A DNA stretch of 64,000 nucleotides from Lysobacter arvi (GTDB lineage Bacteria > Pseudomonadota > Gammaproteobacteria > Xanthomonadales > Xanthomonadaceae): contig JARUHG010000001.1 in NCBI GenBank assembly GCA_031216755.1, forward strand, positions 1,550,001 through 1,614,000, in the 5' to 3' direction. Within the stretch, counting starts at the first letter, position 1; each line of letters starts with the position of its first letter. Under the pieces are notes generated by a model that had not been told where the DNA came from, did not search any database, and saw only the letters and a list, made by a program, of their open reading frames with translations. Of this stretch, positions 21,348 through 30,194 are shown piece by piece. The translations under genes and the position numbers were made by a program.

Positions 21348-23354
21348 ATGTCCGGTTCTGCAGGCAACAACGACAACGCATCGCCATTGCCGGAAATTTC
21401 TGGTTATCGCCTGCACAAGGTGATCAACCATGGCGGCATGTCGACCGTATACCTGGGTCACCAGCTTGCGCTCGCGCGCGAGGTGGCGATCAAGGTCATG
21501 CTGCCTGTCGCGCTCGCCGACGAAGTCAGCCGTCGCCGCTTCGAGAACGAAGTGCGCACGATCGCGCGACTGGAGCACCCCAACATCGTCGGCATCTTCG
21601 AGGTGGGCCGCACGCACGACGGCCTGCCCTATTACGCGATGCCCTACCTTCCAAGAGGCCATCTGGGCCAGCGCGATCTCAGCCGCGACGAGCCGCGCGC
21701 GATCGACATCGCGCTGACGCTGCTGTCGGCGCTGGAGTACGCGCACTCGCGCGGCGTCGTGCATCGCGACGTGAAGGCCGAGAACGTGCTGTTCGACGAA
21801 AGCGAACGCGTGCTGCTGGCCGACTTCGGCATCGCCCTGCGACGCGGCTTCGGGCCGCGCGTGACGACCGCGGGCCTGGCCGTCGGAAGCACTGCGTACA
21901 TGGCGCCGGAACAGGCGCGCGGCGAGGACGTGGACGGACGCGCCGACCTGTACAGCATGGGCGTGCTCCTGTGGGAGATGCTCACCGGACGGCTGCCGTT
22001 CGAGGCCGCCGATGCGCTGTCGATGGCCGTGATGCACGCGCAGGATCCGATCCCGAAGCTGCCGCACCACCTGCGCCACTGGCAGCGGTTCATGAACCGC
22101 GCGCTCGCCAAGCAGGCTTCGCACCGCTTCCAGGACGCCGCGCAGATGGCCGACGCGATCCGCGCCGTGCAACAGCGCAAGCCGTGGACGCCCGCGCTGG
22201 AAACCTTGCGTCGCCTGCGTCCCACGCAGCGCTGGGCGATGCCGGTGTGGGCGAGCGTCGGCGTGATGGCGGTGACGCTGGTCGTGCTGGCTTTCGGTTT
22301 CGACCGCGAGCCGGCGCCGGCGACCACGCCGCCCGTCACCCCGATCGCGACCGCACCCGATGCGACGCCGGCCGTCGATCCCACCGCGGCGATGCTGCAA
22401 CCGTTGCCCGAGGCGCCGTTGCAGCACGCGCTGGAAGACGCGCGCCAGCAGATCGCGCGCGGTCGCCTCACCGAGCCGCAGGACGCCAACGCGTTCGACA
22501 GCGTGCTGCTCGCGTGGCACACCGACAGCACGCACCCGGACGTCGCCAAGGCGATCGACGAACTCACCGGCGCGTTCGCCGAGCAGATCGCGCGCTCGGT
22601 GAAGGACGGCAAGGACGAGCGCGCGATCGAACTGCATTCGCGCGCGATCGCGCTGGGCCAGCAGACCGGCACCGCGAACTCGAAGGCGCAGCAGCAACTG
22701 CGCGAGGCCACCGGTGCCGCCCTCGATGCGCGCCTGCAACAGGCGGTGAAGCGCCGCGACGGGGCCGAAGTGGAACGGCTCACCGCGCTGGCCGATCGGA
22801 TGGAACTGCCGCGCAAGCTCGACGCGCGCCTGCTTGCGCAGGCCAAGTCCCTGCCGAAGGGCCTGGCACGCGGCGCGACGCTGGATACCGCCTCGCAGAG
22901 CAGCGCGAAGGTCAGCGTCGCCCTGACGCCGCGGCCGGTGAGCCGCCGCGAGTACGCCCGCTTCGCCGCCGCCAACGGTCGCGAGCCGGCGCTGTGCCGC
23001 GAACGCGCCTCGCTGCTTCGCGTGCTCGATCCGCGCAACTGGCAGCAGCCGGGCTTCAAGCAGGGCGAAAACGATCCGGTGGTGTGCATCTCGCTCGAGG
23101 ACGCGCAGGCCTACGCGCAGTGGTACAGCGCGCAGACCGGGCGTCGCTATCGCCTGCCCAGTGCCGAGGAGATCACGCAGACGCCCGTGGACATGGACGG
23201 CCGCGCGGTGTCGCTGTGGTTGCGCGACTGCGGCCAGAACTGCCAGCACCGGCAGGTCGCGGGCGGCTCCTGGCGCAGCCGCGAGCAGGAACGCACCCTC
23301 AGCGCCTCGCGCGGTTACGACGACGTCGGCTTCCGGCTCGTCCGCGAGCGCTAG
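21348..23354 (+). CDS. Transmembrane Ser/Thr protein kinase with FGE-like domain
   Basis: A 668-residue protein. The N-terminal Hanks-type kinase domain (about 18-280) has all catalytic residues: glycine loop NHGGMSTVY, ATP-anchoring lysine K49 in VAIK, HRDVKAEN (catalytic D141, N146), DFG at 159-161 and an APE motif. A single membrane span follows (about 298-320), then a Pro/Thr linker, a helical region (about 360-510), and a C-terminal domain (about 520-668) resembling the formylglycine-generating enzyme/sulfatase-modifying fold, ending VAGGSWRSREQ then DDVGFRLVRER. Cysteines (CRERAS, VCIS, DCGQNC) look arranged for disulfides, not for FGE chemistry, so the domain is probably a sensor outside the cytoplasm. 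No type VI secretion or sigma-factor genes adjoin it, so its substrate is unknown. Confidence 0.9.
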   Translation: MSGSAGNNDNASPLPEISGYRLHKVINHGGMSTVYLGHQLALAREVAIKVMLPVALADEVSRRRFENEVRTIARLEHPNIVGIFEVGRTHDGLPYYAMPYLPRGHLGQRDLSRDEPRAIDIALTLLSALEYAHSRGVVHRDVKAENVLFDESERVLLADFGIALRRGFGPRVTTAGLAVGSTAYMAPEQARGEDVDGRADLYSMGVLLWEMLTGRLPFEAADALSMAVMHAQDPIPKLPHHLRHWQRFMNRALAKQASHRFQDAAQMADAIRAVQQRKPWTPALETLRRLRPTQRWAMPVWASVGVMAVTLVVLAFGFDREPAPATTPPVTPIATAPDATPAVDPTAAMLQPLPEAPLQHALEDARQQIARGRLTEPQDANAFDSVLLAWHTDSTHPDVAKAIDELTGAFAEQIARSVKDGKDERAIELHSRAIALGQQTGTANSKAQQQLREATGAALDARLQQAVKRRDGAEVERLTALADRMELPRKLDARLLAQAKSLPKGLARGATLDTASQSSAKVSVALTPRPVSRREYARFAAANGREPALCRERASLLRVLDPRNWQQPGFKQGENDPVVCISLEDAQAYAQWYSAQTGRRYRLPSAEEITQTPVDMDGRAVSLWLRDCGQNCQHRQVAGGSWRSREQERTLSASRGYDDVGFRLVRER

Positions 23355-23531
23355 CGGCGGGCTCGCGAAGCGGCGGATGCCGGTCGATCGGGCCGCGCTC
23401 TCGCGCGACGCCACGAACTGCCTCCCGTCCTTTGGCGCCTGCCCGATCGCTTGCCACCACCGTCTTGCGCACGCATGGAAACTGCCTCCGGTACGCGCGG
23501 CGAACGGCGCGCGGATCGTACAATCCGCGCC

Positions 23532-24242
23532 ATGCCGACCTCCCCCGACGCCCCCGCCGCCGCGCCCATCCGGCCCGCGGCGCACAAGCCGAGCCTGCAG
23601 AAGCTCTTCCTTACCGGCCTGTTGACCCTGCTGCCGATCTGGCTGACGTGGGTCGTGGTCAAGTTCGTTTTCGTGATGCTGTCGGACATCAGCGCGCCGC
23701 TGATCGGCCCGGTCCTGCAGAACGTGGCGTCCACCAATCGGCAACTGGCCTGGCTCGACGAGCCGTGGGTGCGCACCGTGCTGGCCCTGCTCGCGACGCT
23801 CGCGGTGATCCTGTTCGCCGGCGTGATGGCGCGACGCGTGATCGGCCAGCGTCTGCTGCGCTGGTTCGAGGCGTTGATCCAGCGGATTCCGCTGGCGAGC
23901 ATCGTGTACTCCAGCGCCCGGCAGTTGCTCGACATCCTGCAGACCAAGCCCGACGGCACGCAACGCGTGGTGCTCGTGGATTTCCCGCACACGGAAATGA
24001 AGTCCATCGGCTTCGTGACGCGCGTGATCCGCGAGCACGGCACTGGCCGCGAGCTGGCGGCGGTGTACGTGCCGACCACGCCGAACCCGACATCCGGCTA
24101 TCTGGAAATCGTGCCGGTGGAGAAGATCACGCCGACCGACTGGAGCGTGGACCAGGCGATGAGCTTCATCATCTCCGGCGGCGCCGTCGCGCCCGACACC
24201 ATTCCATTCTCGCCGCCGCCGGTGGCCGATCGCGCGCCGTAA
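23532..24242 (+). CDS. DUF502 membrane protein
   Basis: A 236-residue DUF502 protein. Two membrane segments (about 21-45, LFLTGLLTLLPIWLTWVVVKFVF; and about 78-100, VRTVLALLATLAVILFAGVMA) are followed by the conserved soluble core with IPLASIVYSSARQLLDIL, VVLVDFPHTEMKSIGFVT and VYVPTTPNPTSGYLEIVP. The family is widespread and uncharacterised; plant and bacterial homologues (COV-like) are membrane proteins of unclear role. The start is ATG at 23532; the longer frame adds 27 residues. TACAAT at 23518-23523 lies only eight bases before the start, so a short or absent leader is possible. Confidence 0.88.
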   Translation: MPTSPDAPAAAPIRPAAHKPSLQKLFLTGLLTLLPIWLTWVVVKFVFVMLSDISAPLIGPVLQNVASTNRQLAWLDEPWVRTVLALLATLAVILFAGVMARRVIGQRLLRWFEALIQRIPLASIVYSSARQLLDILQTKPDGTQRVVLVDFPHTEMKSIGFVTRVIREHGTGRELAAVYVPTTPNPTSGYLEIVPVEKITPTDWSVDQAMSFIISGGAVAPDTIPFSPPPVADRAP

Positions 24243-24282
24243 ACGACCGTCGCACCCGTTCCGCGCCCAAGGGGAAAGCGCA

Positions 24283-25104
24283 GTGAGTCCATCCGCGTCC
24301 ACCGATACGCCCGCCACGCGCGGCCATGCCCTTCCCGTCGTGCGCACGATCGACGATCGCGCGGTGCGGTTGTTCATCGTGCTGGCCGCGTTCTTCTGCG
24401 TGAACGCGGTGCTGGCGGAGTTCATCGGCGTGAAGATCTTCGCGCTGGAAGACACGCTCGGCATCGAGCCGCTGCACTGGAACCTGTTCGGGCAGACCGG
24501 CTCGCTGAGCTTCACCGCCGGCACGTTGCTGTGGCCGGTGGTGTTCCTGATGACCGACGTCATCAACGAATTCTTCGGCCGCCGTGGCGTGCGCACGATT
24601 TCCTATCTCGCCGCGGGGCTGATCGTGTACGGGTTCGTGTTCGCCTTCGCGGCGATCGCCCTTGCGCCCGCGGACTGGTGGGTCAAGGCCGCGCAATCGC
24701 AGGGCGTGCCCGATTACCAGGCGGCGTTCGCGGCGGTCTTCGGGCAGGGCCTGTGGACGATCGCCGGCTCGCTGGTCGCTTTCATCATCGGCCAGTTGAT
24801 CGACGTGTCGGTGTTCCATCGCATCCGCAGCCTCACCGGCGAGAAACACGTCTGGCTGCGCGCGACGGGATCGACCGCGGTCTCGCAGCTGGTGGACAGC
24901 TTCGTCGTTCTGTACATCGCGTTCGTGCTGGGGCCGCAGAAGTGGCCGACGTCGCTGTTCCTCGCGGTGAGCACGGTGAACTACGCGTACAAGATGCTCG
25001 CCGCCGTCGCGCTGATTCCGCTGATCTACCTCGTGCGCGCGGGGATCACGCGATACCTGGGCGCCGAGCGCGCGCGCGAACTGCGCGAACAGGCCGCCGC
25101 CTGA
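24283..25104 (+). CDS. Queuosine precursor transporter (YhhQ/VUT family)
   Basis: A 273-residue integral membrane protein of the YhhQ/VUT_1 family, which imports queuine precursors such as preQ0 for tRNA queuosine modification. Six or so membrane segments are seen, with the conserved signatures FFCVNAVLAEFIGVKIF, LLWPVVFLMTDVINEFFGRRGVR, FIIGQLIDVSVFHRIR and STAVSQLVDSFVVLYIAF. It uses GTG at 24283, with AAGGGG upstream. It follows the DUF502 gene by 40 bases. Its stop is only one base from the stop of the response-regulator gene on the other strand. Confidence 0.93.
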   Translation: MSPSASTDTPATRGHALPVVRTIDDRAVRLFIVLAAFFCVNAVLAEFIGVKIFALEDTLGIEPLHWNLFGQTGSLSFTAGTLLWPVVFLMTDVINEFFGRRGVRTISYLAAGLIVYGFVFAFAAIALAPADWWVKAAQSQGVPDYQAAFAAVFGQGLWTIAGSLVAFIIGQLIDVSVFHRIRSLTGEKHVWLRATGSTAVSQLVDSFVVLYIAFVLGPQKWPTSLFLAVSTVNYAYKMLAAVALIPLIYLVRAGITRYLGAERARELREQAAA

Positions 25105-25105
25105 G

Positions 25106-25873
25106 TCACGGTCCGGCAGCGAGCCCCAGCATCGCGCGCACCCGCTCGCGAAAACGCGTGCCGGTGCCGACCCGCAGGCCGCTGTGCAGGCGCAGCAGGT
25201 AGCGGCCGCCGCCCAGCACTTCGACGTCGCGGATCGCATCGAGCCGCACCAGCCGCGACCGGTGCACGCGTACGAAGCGCCGCGGGTCCAGCCGCGCCTC
25301 CAGCGCCGTCAGGGTCTCGCGCAACCGATATCGCTGCGATCCGGCGCAGAGCTCGACGTAATTCGATTGCGCCAGCACGCAGTCGATCTCGTCCACGCCG
25401 AGCATCTGCAGGCGCGGCCCCACCGGCACCGCCAGGCGCTCGATGCATTCGGTCGGAACGGACATCGTGGCGGTCGCAGGCGGGGCGTCCGGCATCGGCG
25501 CTTCGCCCAGCGCGCGACGTACGCGCATCAACGCATCGCGCAGCCGTTCCGCCGAGAACGGCTTGAGCAGGTAATCCGTCGCGTCCGCGTCGAACGCCCG
25601 CAACGCGTGCTCGGCATGCGCGGTGACGAACACCACCTGCGGCCGGAGCGCGTGCGGCAAGGCGTCGATCACGCCGAAGCCGTGCAGCGCAGGCATCCGC
25701 ACGTCGAGGAACACCACATCCGGCCGAAGGCGACGGATCGACGCGATCGCCTCGTCGCCGTCGGCGCATTCGCCCACGACCGCCACGCCCGGCATCTGTC
25801 CGAGCAGTCGGCACAGGCGCGCGCGCGACATCGCCTCGTCGTCGGCCACGACGGCGCGCAGGGCCGGCGTCAT
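25106..25873 (-). CDS. LytTR-family response regulator
   Basis: A 255-residue response regulator. The receiver domain (about 5-125) has the phosphoacceptor Asp in VVFLDVRMP, the acidic pair in VVADDEAMSR and the switch lysine in YLLKPF. The C-terminal LytTR DNA-binding domain (about 150-250) contains IDCVLAQSNYVELC, FVRVHRSRLVRLDAI and GGGRYLLRLHSGLRV. LytTR regulators bind pairs of direct repeats on one face of the DNA. The ATG at 25873 overlaps the kinase stop codon by four bases (ATGA), so the pair is translationally coupled. Its likely binding site is the repeat pair at 27001-27033. Confidence 0.95.
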   Translation of the reverse strand: MTPALRAVVADDEAMSRARLCRLLGQMPGVAVVGECADGDEAIASIRRLRPDVVFLDVRMPALHGFGVIDALPHALRPQVVFVTAHAEHALRAFDADATDYLLKPFSAERLRDALMRVRRALGEAPMPDAPPATATMSVPTECIERLAVPVGPRLQMLGVDEIDCVLAQSNYVELCAGSQRYRLRETLTALEARLDPRRFVRVHRSRLVRLDAIRDVEVLGGGRYLLRLHSGLRVGTGTRFRERVRAMLGLAAGP

Positions 25874-26949
25874 GGCGTTGCGCCCGCGGCACGATACGGA
25901 AGGTCCAACCGCACCAGCGTGCCACCGGCGACCAGCGCGACGATTTCCAGCAGGTGATCCGCACCGTACAGGCAGGCCAGCCGCGCGCGCGTGTTGCGCA
26001 GCCCGATGCCCGAACCGCGCGGCGCCGGATGCGCGCCGCCGTCGTCGCGCACTTCCAGGATCAGCCGATCCTCGTTGCGTGCCGCGCGCACGCACAGTTC
26101 GCCCGGCGTGGTGCGCGTGGCGATCGCGTGCTGGATGGCGTTCTCCACCAGCGGCTGCAGCACCAGGTGCGGCACGCGCGCATCGAGCGAGGCCGCATCG
26201 ATGCCCCAGCGTATGCGCAGCCGTTCGCCCAGGCGCAGCTTCTCGATGCCCAGGTAATGATCGAGCGCCACCAGTTCCTCGCGAAGCGCGACTTCCTGCT
26301 GCTGCGACGCGCCGAGACTGTGGCGGAGCAACGCGCCCAGGTCGACGAGCATGCGGTCGGCGGCGTCGGCATCGCGATGGATCATCTCGGCGATGGAGTT
26401 GAGCGCGTTGAACAGGAAGTGCGGGTTGAGCTGCGCCGACAACGCCTCCAGTCGCGCCTGCGCGAGACGCGACTCCAGTTCCATCGCCTGGCGTTCGCGA
26501 TGACGCGCGCGCTCGGCGTACACCAGCGCATGCGCGATGCCCACGATCATCCAGGACATCAGCAGGTTGTTGAGCGCACTCGTCGCCAGCACCGCGCCGA
26601 ACGAAGGCAACGACGCGTACCAGCCGATCGCGTCGTTGAACGCGACCACCGCCAGCGCGCGCGCGAGGATCACCAGCGCCACCGCGGACGCCTGCGCGAC
26701 AAGCGCCTTCGCGATGCGGGTCCGCGTCGCGGACCATTCCAGCGGCCAGCGCCGCACGCATGCGAACAGGCCGAAGGTGATCGGGATCCACAGCCACGCG
26801 CTGGCCAGTTCCAGTCGGAGGACCTGGGCGACGTCGAGCGACTGCCCCGTCGCCTCGCGCATGTTCAGCACCTGCCCCGACCAGACCAGGCCGTTCAGGG
26901 TCCACCAGGCCGTCACGAGCAGCACGAGCGGGAGCGAGCGGATGCGCAT
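25870..26949 (-). CDS. LytS-like sensor histidine kinase
   Basis: A 359-residue sensor kinase of the LytS/His_kinase type. Four membrane segments fill residues 1-155 (including LPLVLLVTAWWTLNGLVW, LWIPITFGLFACV, AKALVAQASAVALVILARALAVV and LLMSWMIVGIAHALVY) with almost no extracytoplasmic domain, so it may sense within the membrane. The phosphoacceptor helix is LNPHFLFNALNSIAEMI and the ATPase lobe has LVLQPLVENAIQHAI and RGSGIGLRNTRARL. The start is ATG at 26949; the longer frame adds 15 residues. Upstream, TTGCAA (26981-26986) and TAGCGT (26958-26963) are spaced 17 bases apart on this strand, with the LytTR-type repeats just beyond. Confidence 0.95.
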   Translation of the reverse strand: MRIRSLPLVLLVTAWWTLNGLVWSGQVLNMREATGQSLDVAQVLRLELASAWLWIPITFGLFACVRRWPLEWSATRTRIAKALVAQASAVALVILARALAVVAFNDAIGWYASLPSFGAVLATSALNNLLMSWMIVGIAHALVYAERARHRERQAMELESRLAQARLEALSAQLNPHFLFNALNSIAEMIHRDADAADRMLVDLGALLRHSLGASQQQEVALREELVALDHYLGIEKLRLGERLRIRWGIDAASLDARVPHLVLQPLVENAIQHAIATRTTPGELCVRAARNEDRLILEVRDDGGAHPAPRGSGIGLRNTRARLACLYGADHLLEIVALVAGGTLVRLDLPYRAAGATP

Positions 26950-27000
26950 GGAGGCCGACGCTAGACCCGTGTCCGCACGCTTGCAATCCGGCATCGCGCG

Positions 27001-27033
27001 TTCGTCCCGCGATCCGGCGGATTCGTCCCGCGA
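27001..27033. promoter_or_regulatory. Direct repeats at 21-bp phase, probable LytTR binding site
   Basis: TTCGTCCCGCGA occurs perfectly at 27001-27012 and 27022-27033, start-to-start 21 bases, that is two helical turns. Paired direct repeats with this phase are the known site architecture of LytTR regulators. The pair lies between the divergent kinase (start 26949) and beta-propeller (start 27096) genes, its centre about 66 bases from a likely kinase transcription start. It may control either or both genes. Confidence 0.65.
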
Positions 27034-27095
27034 GCGCGTTTCCCGCCACGCGCCGGGAGGACAGTCGGGCCGTCACCCCGACGAAGGAGTCCGTC

Positions 27096-28022
27096 ATGTC
27101 GCAACGCAATGCACCGTCGCTTCGCTCCGCCCTGGCGCTCGCCCTGCTCGCCTGCGCCTGCCTTCCGGTTCACGCCGGCCATGGCGACGATCGCTGTCCG
27201 CCCGTCCGCAAGTACGCCGAGGGCTCGATCTCGACCGACCGCTGGGAATGGCGGCTGAGCTTCGCCCCGAGCCGCACGCGCGCGTACTGGTCCACGACGA
27301 CGGGCTGGTGGCCGGGCACGCGCGAGCGCGCGACGATCCTGACCGCGCGCTGGTCGCCCTCGGGCTGGGGCGAGCCCGAAGTGGCGCCCTTCTCCGGCAT
27401 CCACAGCGACATGGACCCGCACGTCTCGCCCGACGGCCGCACGATCGTGTTTTCGTCCGAGCGTCCTTCGCCGACCAACAGCGGCGGAAAGATGGACCTG
27501 TGGAAGGTCGAGCGCACGCGACGCGGCTGGAGCCAGCCGGTGCACCTGGGCGCGGCGGTGAACAGCACCGGCGACGAGCTCTACGCCAGCACCGATCGCC
27601 ACGGCCACCTGTACTTCGGCAGCGATCGCACGGGCGAATGGAACATCTACCGCGCGCGACGCCTGCCCGACGGCCAGTACGCGCAGGCCGAGCCGCTCGG
27701 CGACGGCGTCAACTCGGCCGAACGCTGGGAGTTCAATCCGGAGATCTCCCCGGACGGGCGCACGCTGGTGTTCACGCGCCTGGACTTTCCCGGCGATCCG
27801 CTGCCCGACCTGGGCTACGGCTTCGGCGACCTGCACGTGAGCCGGCTTCGGGGCGGTGCGTTTTCGCCGGCGCAGAACCTCGGCCCGTGCGTGAACACCG
27901 AGTGGGACGAGTTCCACCCCACCGTGCTCTGGGATCGCGGGCTGTTGTTCTACGCGCGCGACATCGGCCGACCGAGCGACTTCTACGTCACGCCGCTGCG
28001 ACTGCCGAAGCTGGACGACTGA
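27096..28022 (+). CDS. Secreted PD40/TolB-like beta-propeller protein
   Basis: A 308-residue exported protein. The signal peptide (LALALLACACLPVHA, residues 13-27) is followed by repeated PD40 motifs, for example DMDPHVSPDGRTIVFSSERP, DELYASTDRHGHLYFGSDR and EFNPEISPDGRTLVFTR, plus WDEFHPTVLWDRGLLFYARD, so a propeller of about five to six blades of the TolB N-terminal/WD40-like type. No catalytic domain follows the propeller, so it is probably a binding protein. AAGGAG precedes the ATG. It is divergent from the LytS/LytTR operon and shares its regulatory region, so it is the likeliest output of that system. Confidence 0.85.
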   Translation: MSQRNAPSLRSALALALLACACLPVHAGHGDDRCPPVRKYAEGSISTDRWEWRLSFAPSRTRAYWSTTTGWWPGTRERATILTARWSPSGWGEPEVAPFSGIHSDMDPHVSPDGRTIVFSSERPSPTNSGGKMDLWKVERTRRGWSQPVHLGAAVNSTGDELYASTDRHGHLYFGSDRTGEWNIYRARRLPDGQYAQAEPLGDGVNSAERWEFNPEISPDGRTLVFTRLDFPGDPLPDLGYGFGDLHVSRLRGGAFSPAQNLGPCVNTEWDEFHPTVLWDRGLLFYARDIGRPSDFYVTPLRLPKLDD

Positions 28023-28106
28023 CCGCTCGCGCATGACCTTCGGCCCATGCTGCATCCGGGTGGGCGGGCGAGCCTTCGGGGTCGCCCGTCAACCCGGATT
28101 TTTCCC

Positions 28107-29933
28107 ATGCCGCACCCCGCGCGCCCGTCGCTCCGCCTGCCGCTCGCCATCGCCCTCGTCCTGGGCACCGCATTCGCCCTGCCTTCCGCCGCTTTCGCGC
28201 AGGCGCCCGCCACGGCGAGCGCGACCCAGAATGCCAAGGCCACGCGCCTCGATGCGATGTACGAGCAGTACTGGGAAGAGCTGCTCAAGCTCAACCCGCT
28301 TCAGGCGACCTTTCAGGGCGACAGCCGCTACAACGACCAGTTGCCCAACACGATGTCGGCCCAGTACCGGCAGCAGATGCGCGAGTTCAACACGCGCTGG
28401 CTCAAGCAGGTGAAGGACGTCGGCCGCGAGGGCCTGAGCGGGCAGGACCTGCTGAGCTACGAGATCTTCGTGCGCGATCGCGAGGACTCGCTGGAAGCGG
28501 AGAAATTCCCGACCTGGCAGCAGCCGATCAACCAGTTCTACAACTTCGCCGCCACGTTCGTGCAACTGGGTTCGGGCACGGGCGCGCAGCCGTTCAAGAC
28601 GGTCAAGGATTACGACAACTGGCTCAAGCGCGCGGCCAATGCGCCGGTGCTGTTCGACCAGGCCATCGCCAATTCGCGTGAAGGCGTGAAGAACGGCGTC
28701 GTGCAGCCGCGCGCGCTGATGGTGAAGGTGATCCCGCAGCTGGACGCGCTGATCAAGGACAAGGCCGAGGACACGCTGTTCTGGGGCCCGATCAAGAACT
28801 TCCCCGCCGACTTCAGCGACGCCGACAAGCAGCGCCTCACCGCGCAGTACAAGCAGCTGATCGAAACGCAGCTGATGCCGGCCTACCGCGAACTGCGCAC
28901 GTTCGTGGCCGACGAATACCTGCCGAAGACGCGCGCGACCTCGGGCCTGGACGCGCTGCCCGACGGCGCCGCGTGGTACGCGTTCAACGCGCGCAACTCG
29001 ACCACGACCGACCTGACGCCGGCGCAGATCCACCAGATCGGGCTGGATGAAGTCAAACGCATCCACGGCCAGATCGCCGGCGTGATGAAGCAGGTCGGCT
29101 TCAAGGGTTCGATGCAGGACTTCTTCCGTTTCATGCAGACCGACCCGCGCTTCACGTTCGCCGACGAACCCGCGCTGCTGGCCTATTACCGCGGGCTGGA
29201 AGACAAGATCAACCAGAAGATCCCGGAGCAGTTCTCGCTGACGCCGAAGGCGGCGTTCGAGATCCGCCCGGTCGAGCCGTTCCGCGCGCAGTCCGCGGCC
29301 GGCGGTTCGTACATGCGGCCGAGTCAGGACGGTTCGCGTCCGGGCGTGTTCTACGTCAACACCTACGACCTGCCCACGCGCAAGACCTGGGATGCGGAAG
29401 ATCTGTACCTGCACGAGGCGATCCCGGGCCACCACTTCCAGCTCGCGTTGCAGCAGGAACTGACCGGCCTGCCGAAGTTCCGCCGCTTCGGCAGCGAGAT
29501 CGCCTTCAGCGAGGGCTGGGGCCTGTATGCCGAATCGCTCGGCAAGGACCTGGGCGTGTACACCGATCCGTACAATTACTTCGGGTACCTGCAGAACGAG
29601 CTGTGGCGCGCGATCCGCCTGGTCGTCGATACCGGTCTGCACAGCAAGGGCTGGACGCGCGAGCAGGTCATCAAGTACATGCTCGACAACTCCGCCGAGA
29701 GCGAAACGCAGGCCACCGCCGAAGCCGAGCGTTACATGGCCATCCCCGGCCAGGCGCTGGCGTACAAGATGGGCGAGCTGAAGATCAAGCAGGTTCGCGC
29801 GAAGGCCGAGAAGGCGCTCGGGTCGAAGTTCGACGTGCGCGAATTCCACGCCGAAGTGCTGAAGGACGGCTCCGTACCGCTGGAGATCCTCGAAGGCAAG
29901 ATCGACCGTTGGATCGAGGCGAAGAAAGGCTGA
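28107..29933 (+). CDS. Secreted DUF885 peptidase-like protein, copy 1
   Basis: A 608-residue DUF885 protein. The signal peptide (residues about 1-32, ends SAAFA) exports it to the periplasm. The all-helical domain contains the metal-binding-like motif LYLHEAIPGHHFQ and an EGWGLYAESLGKDLG segment with the third acidic ligand, the layout of a zincin-type carboxypeptidase. Members are taken to be metal-dependent peptidases but few have been studied. The start is ATG at 28107; the longer frame adds 20 residues. A close paralogue of the same length follows at 30195. An inverted repeat (29950-29986) lies just after the stop codon. Confidence 0.9.
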   Translation: MPHPARPSLRLPLAIALVLGTAFALPSAAFAQAPATASATQNAKATRLDAMYEQYWEELLKLNPLQATFQGDSRYNDQLPNTMSAQYRQQMREFNTRWLKQVKDVGREGLSGQDLLSYEIFVRDREDSLEAEKFPTWQQPINQFYNFAATFVQLGSGTGAQPFKTVKDYDNWLKRAANAPVLFDQAIANSREGVKNGVVQPRALMVKVIPQLDALIKDKAEDTLFWGPIKNFPADFSDADKQRLTAQYKQLIETQLMPAYRELRTFVADEYLPKTRATSGLDALPDGAAWYAFNARNSTTTDLTPAQIHQIGLDEVKRIHGQIAGVMKQVGFKGSMQDFFRFMQTDPRFTFADEPALLAYYRGLEDKINQKIPEQFSLTPKAAFEIRPVEPFRAQSAAGGSYMRPSQDGSRPGVFYVNTYDLPTRKTWDAEDLYLHEAIPGHHFQLALQQELTGLPKFRRFGSEIAFSEGWGLYAESLGKDLGVYTDPYNYFGYLQNELWRAIRLVVDTGLHSKGWTREQVIKYMLDNSAESETQATAEAERYMAIPGQALAYKMGELKIKQVRAKAEKALGSKFDVREFHAEVLKDGSVPLEILEGKIDRWIEAKKG

Positions 29934-29949
29934 GGTCCGATCGCCTTTG

Positions 29950-29986
29950 TCGCCCGGGAGGCGGCGCGCACCGCGCCCCCGGGCGA
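29950..29986. repeat. TCGCCCGGG inverted repeat
   Basis: TCGCCCGGG (29950-29958) pairs with CCCGGGCGA (29978-29986), with an additional GGCGC/GCGCC pairing inside. It falls between the two DUF885 genes, 17 bases after the first stop. There is no T-run. The arms match those in the repeat at 45883-45962. Confidence 0.7.
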
Positions 29987-30194
29987 TCCGGTCGCGACGG
30001 CGATGACCGCGCCGCAGCCCGTGGTATCGCTGAAGCGCCATGCGTCGCTCCCCGGTGCGCCCCACTGCCCGGCTCACAAGCGCCCGAATCGCAAACCCGC
30101 AAGGGAGAACTTTGCTCCCATCGCCTGGCCGCCGTACGCTCCGCTCCGTGCCCGCCCCATCGGCCTGCCGCACACCATCCACCAGGAGAACCGC

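Noticed and set aside
21246-24596. 1116-residue minus-strand frame opposite the kinase and DUF502 genes
   Set aside because: It is antisense to clear genes with complete catalytic motifs; its composition is shadow-like.
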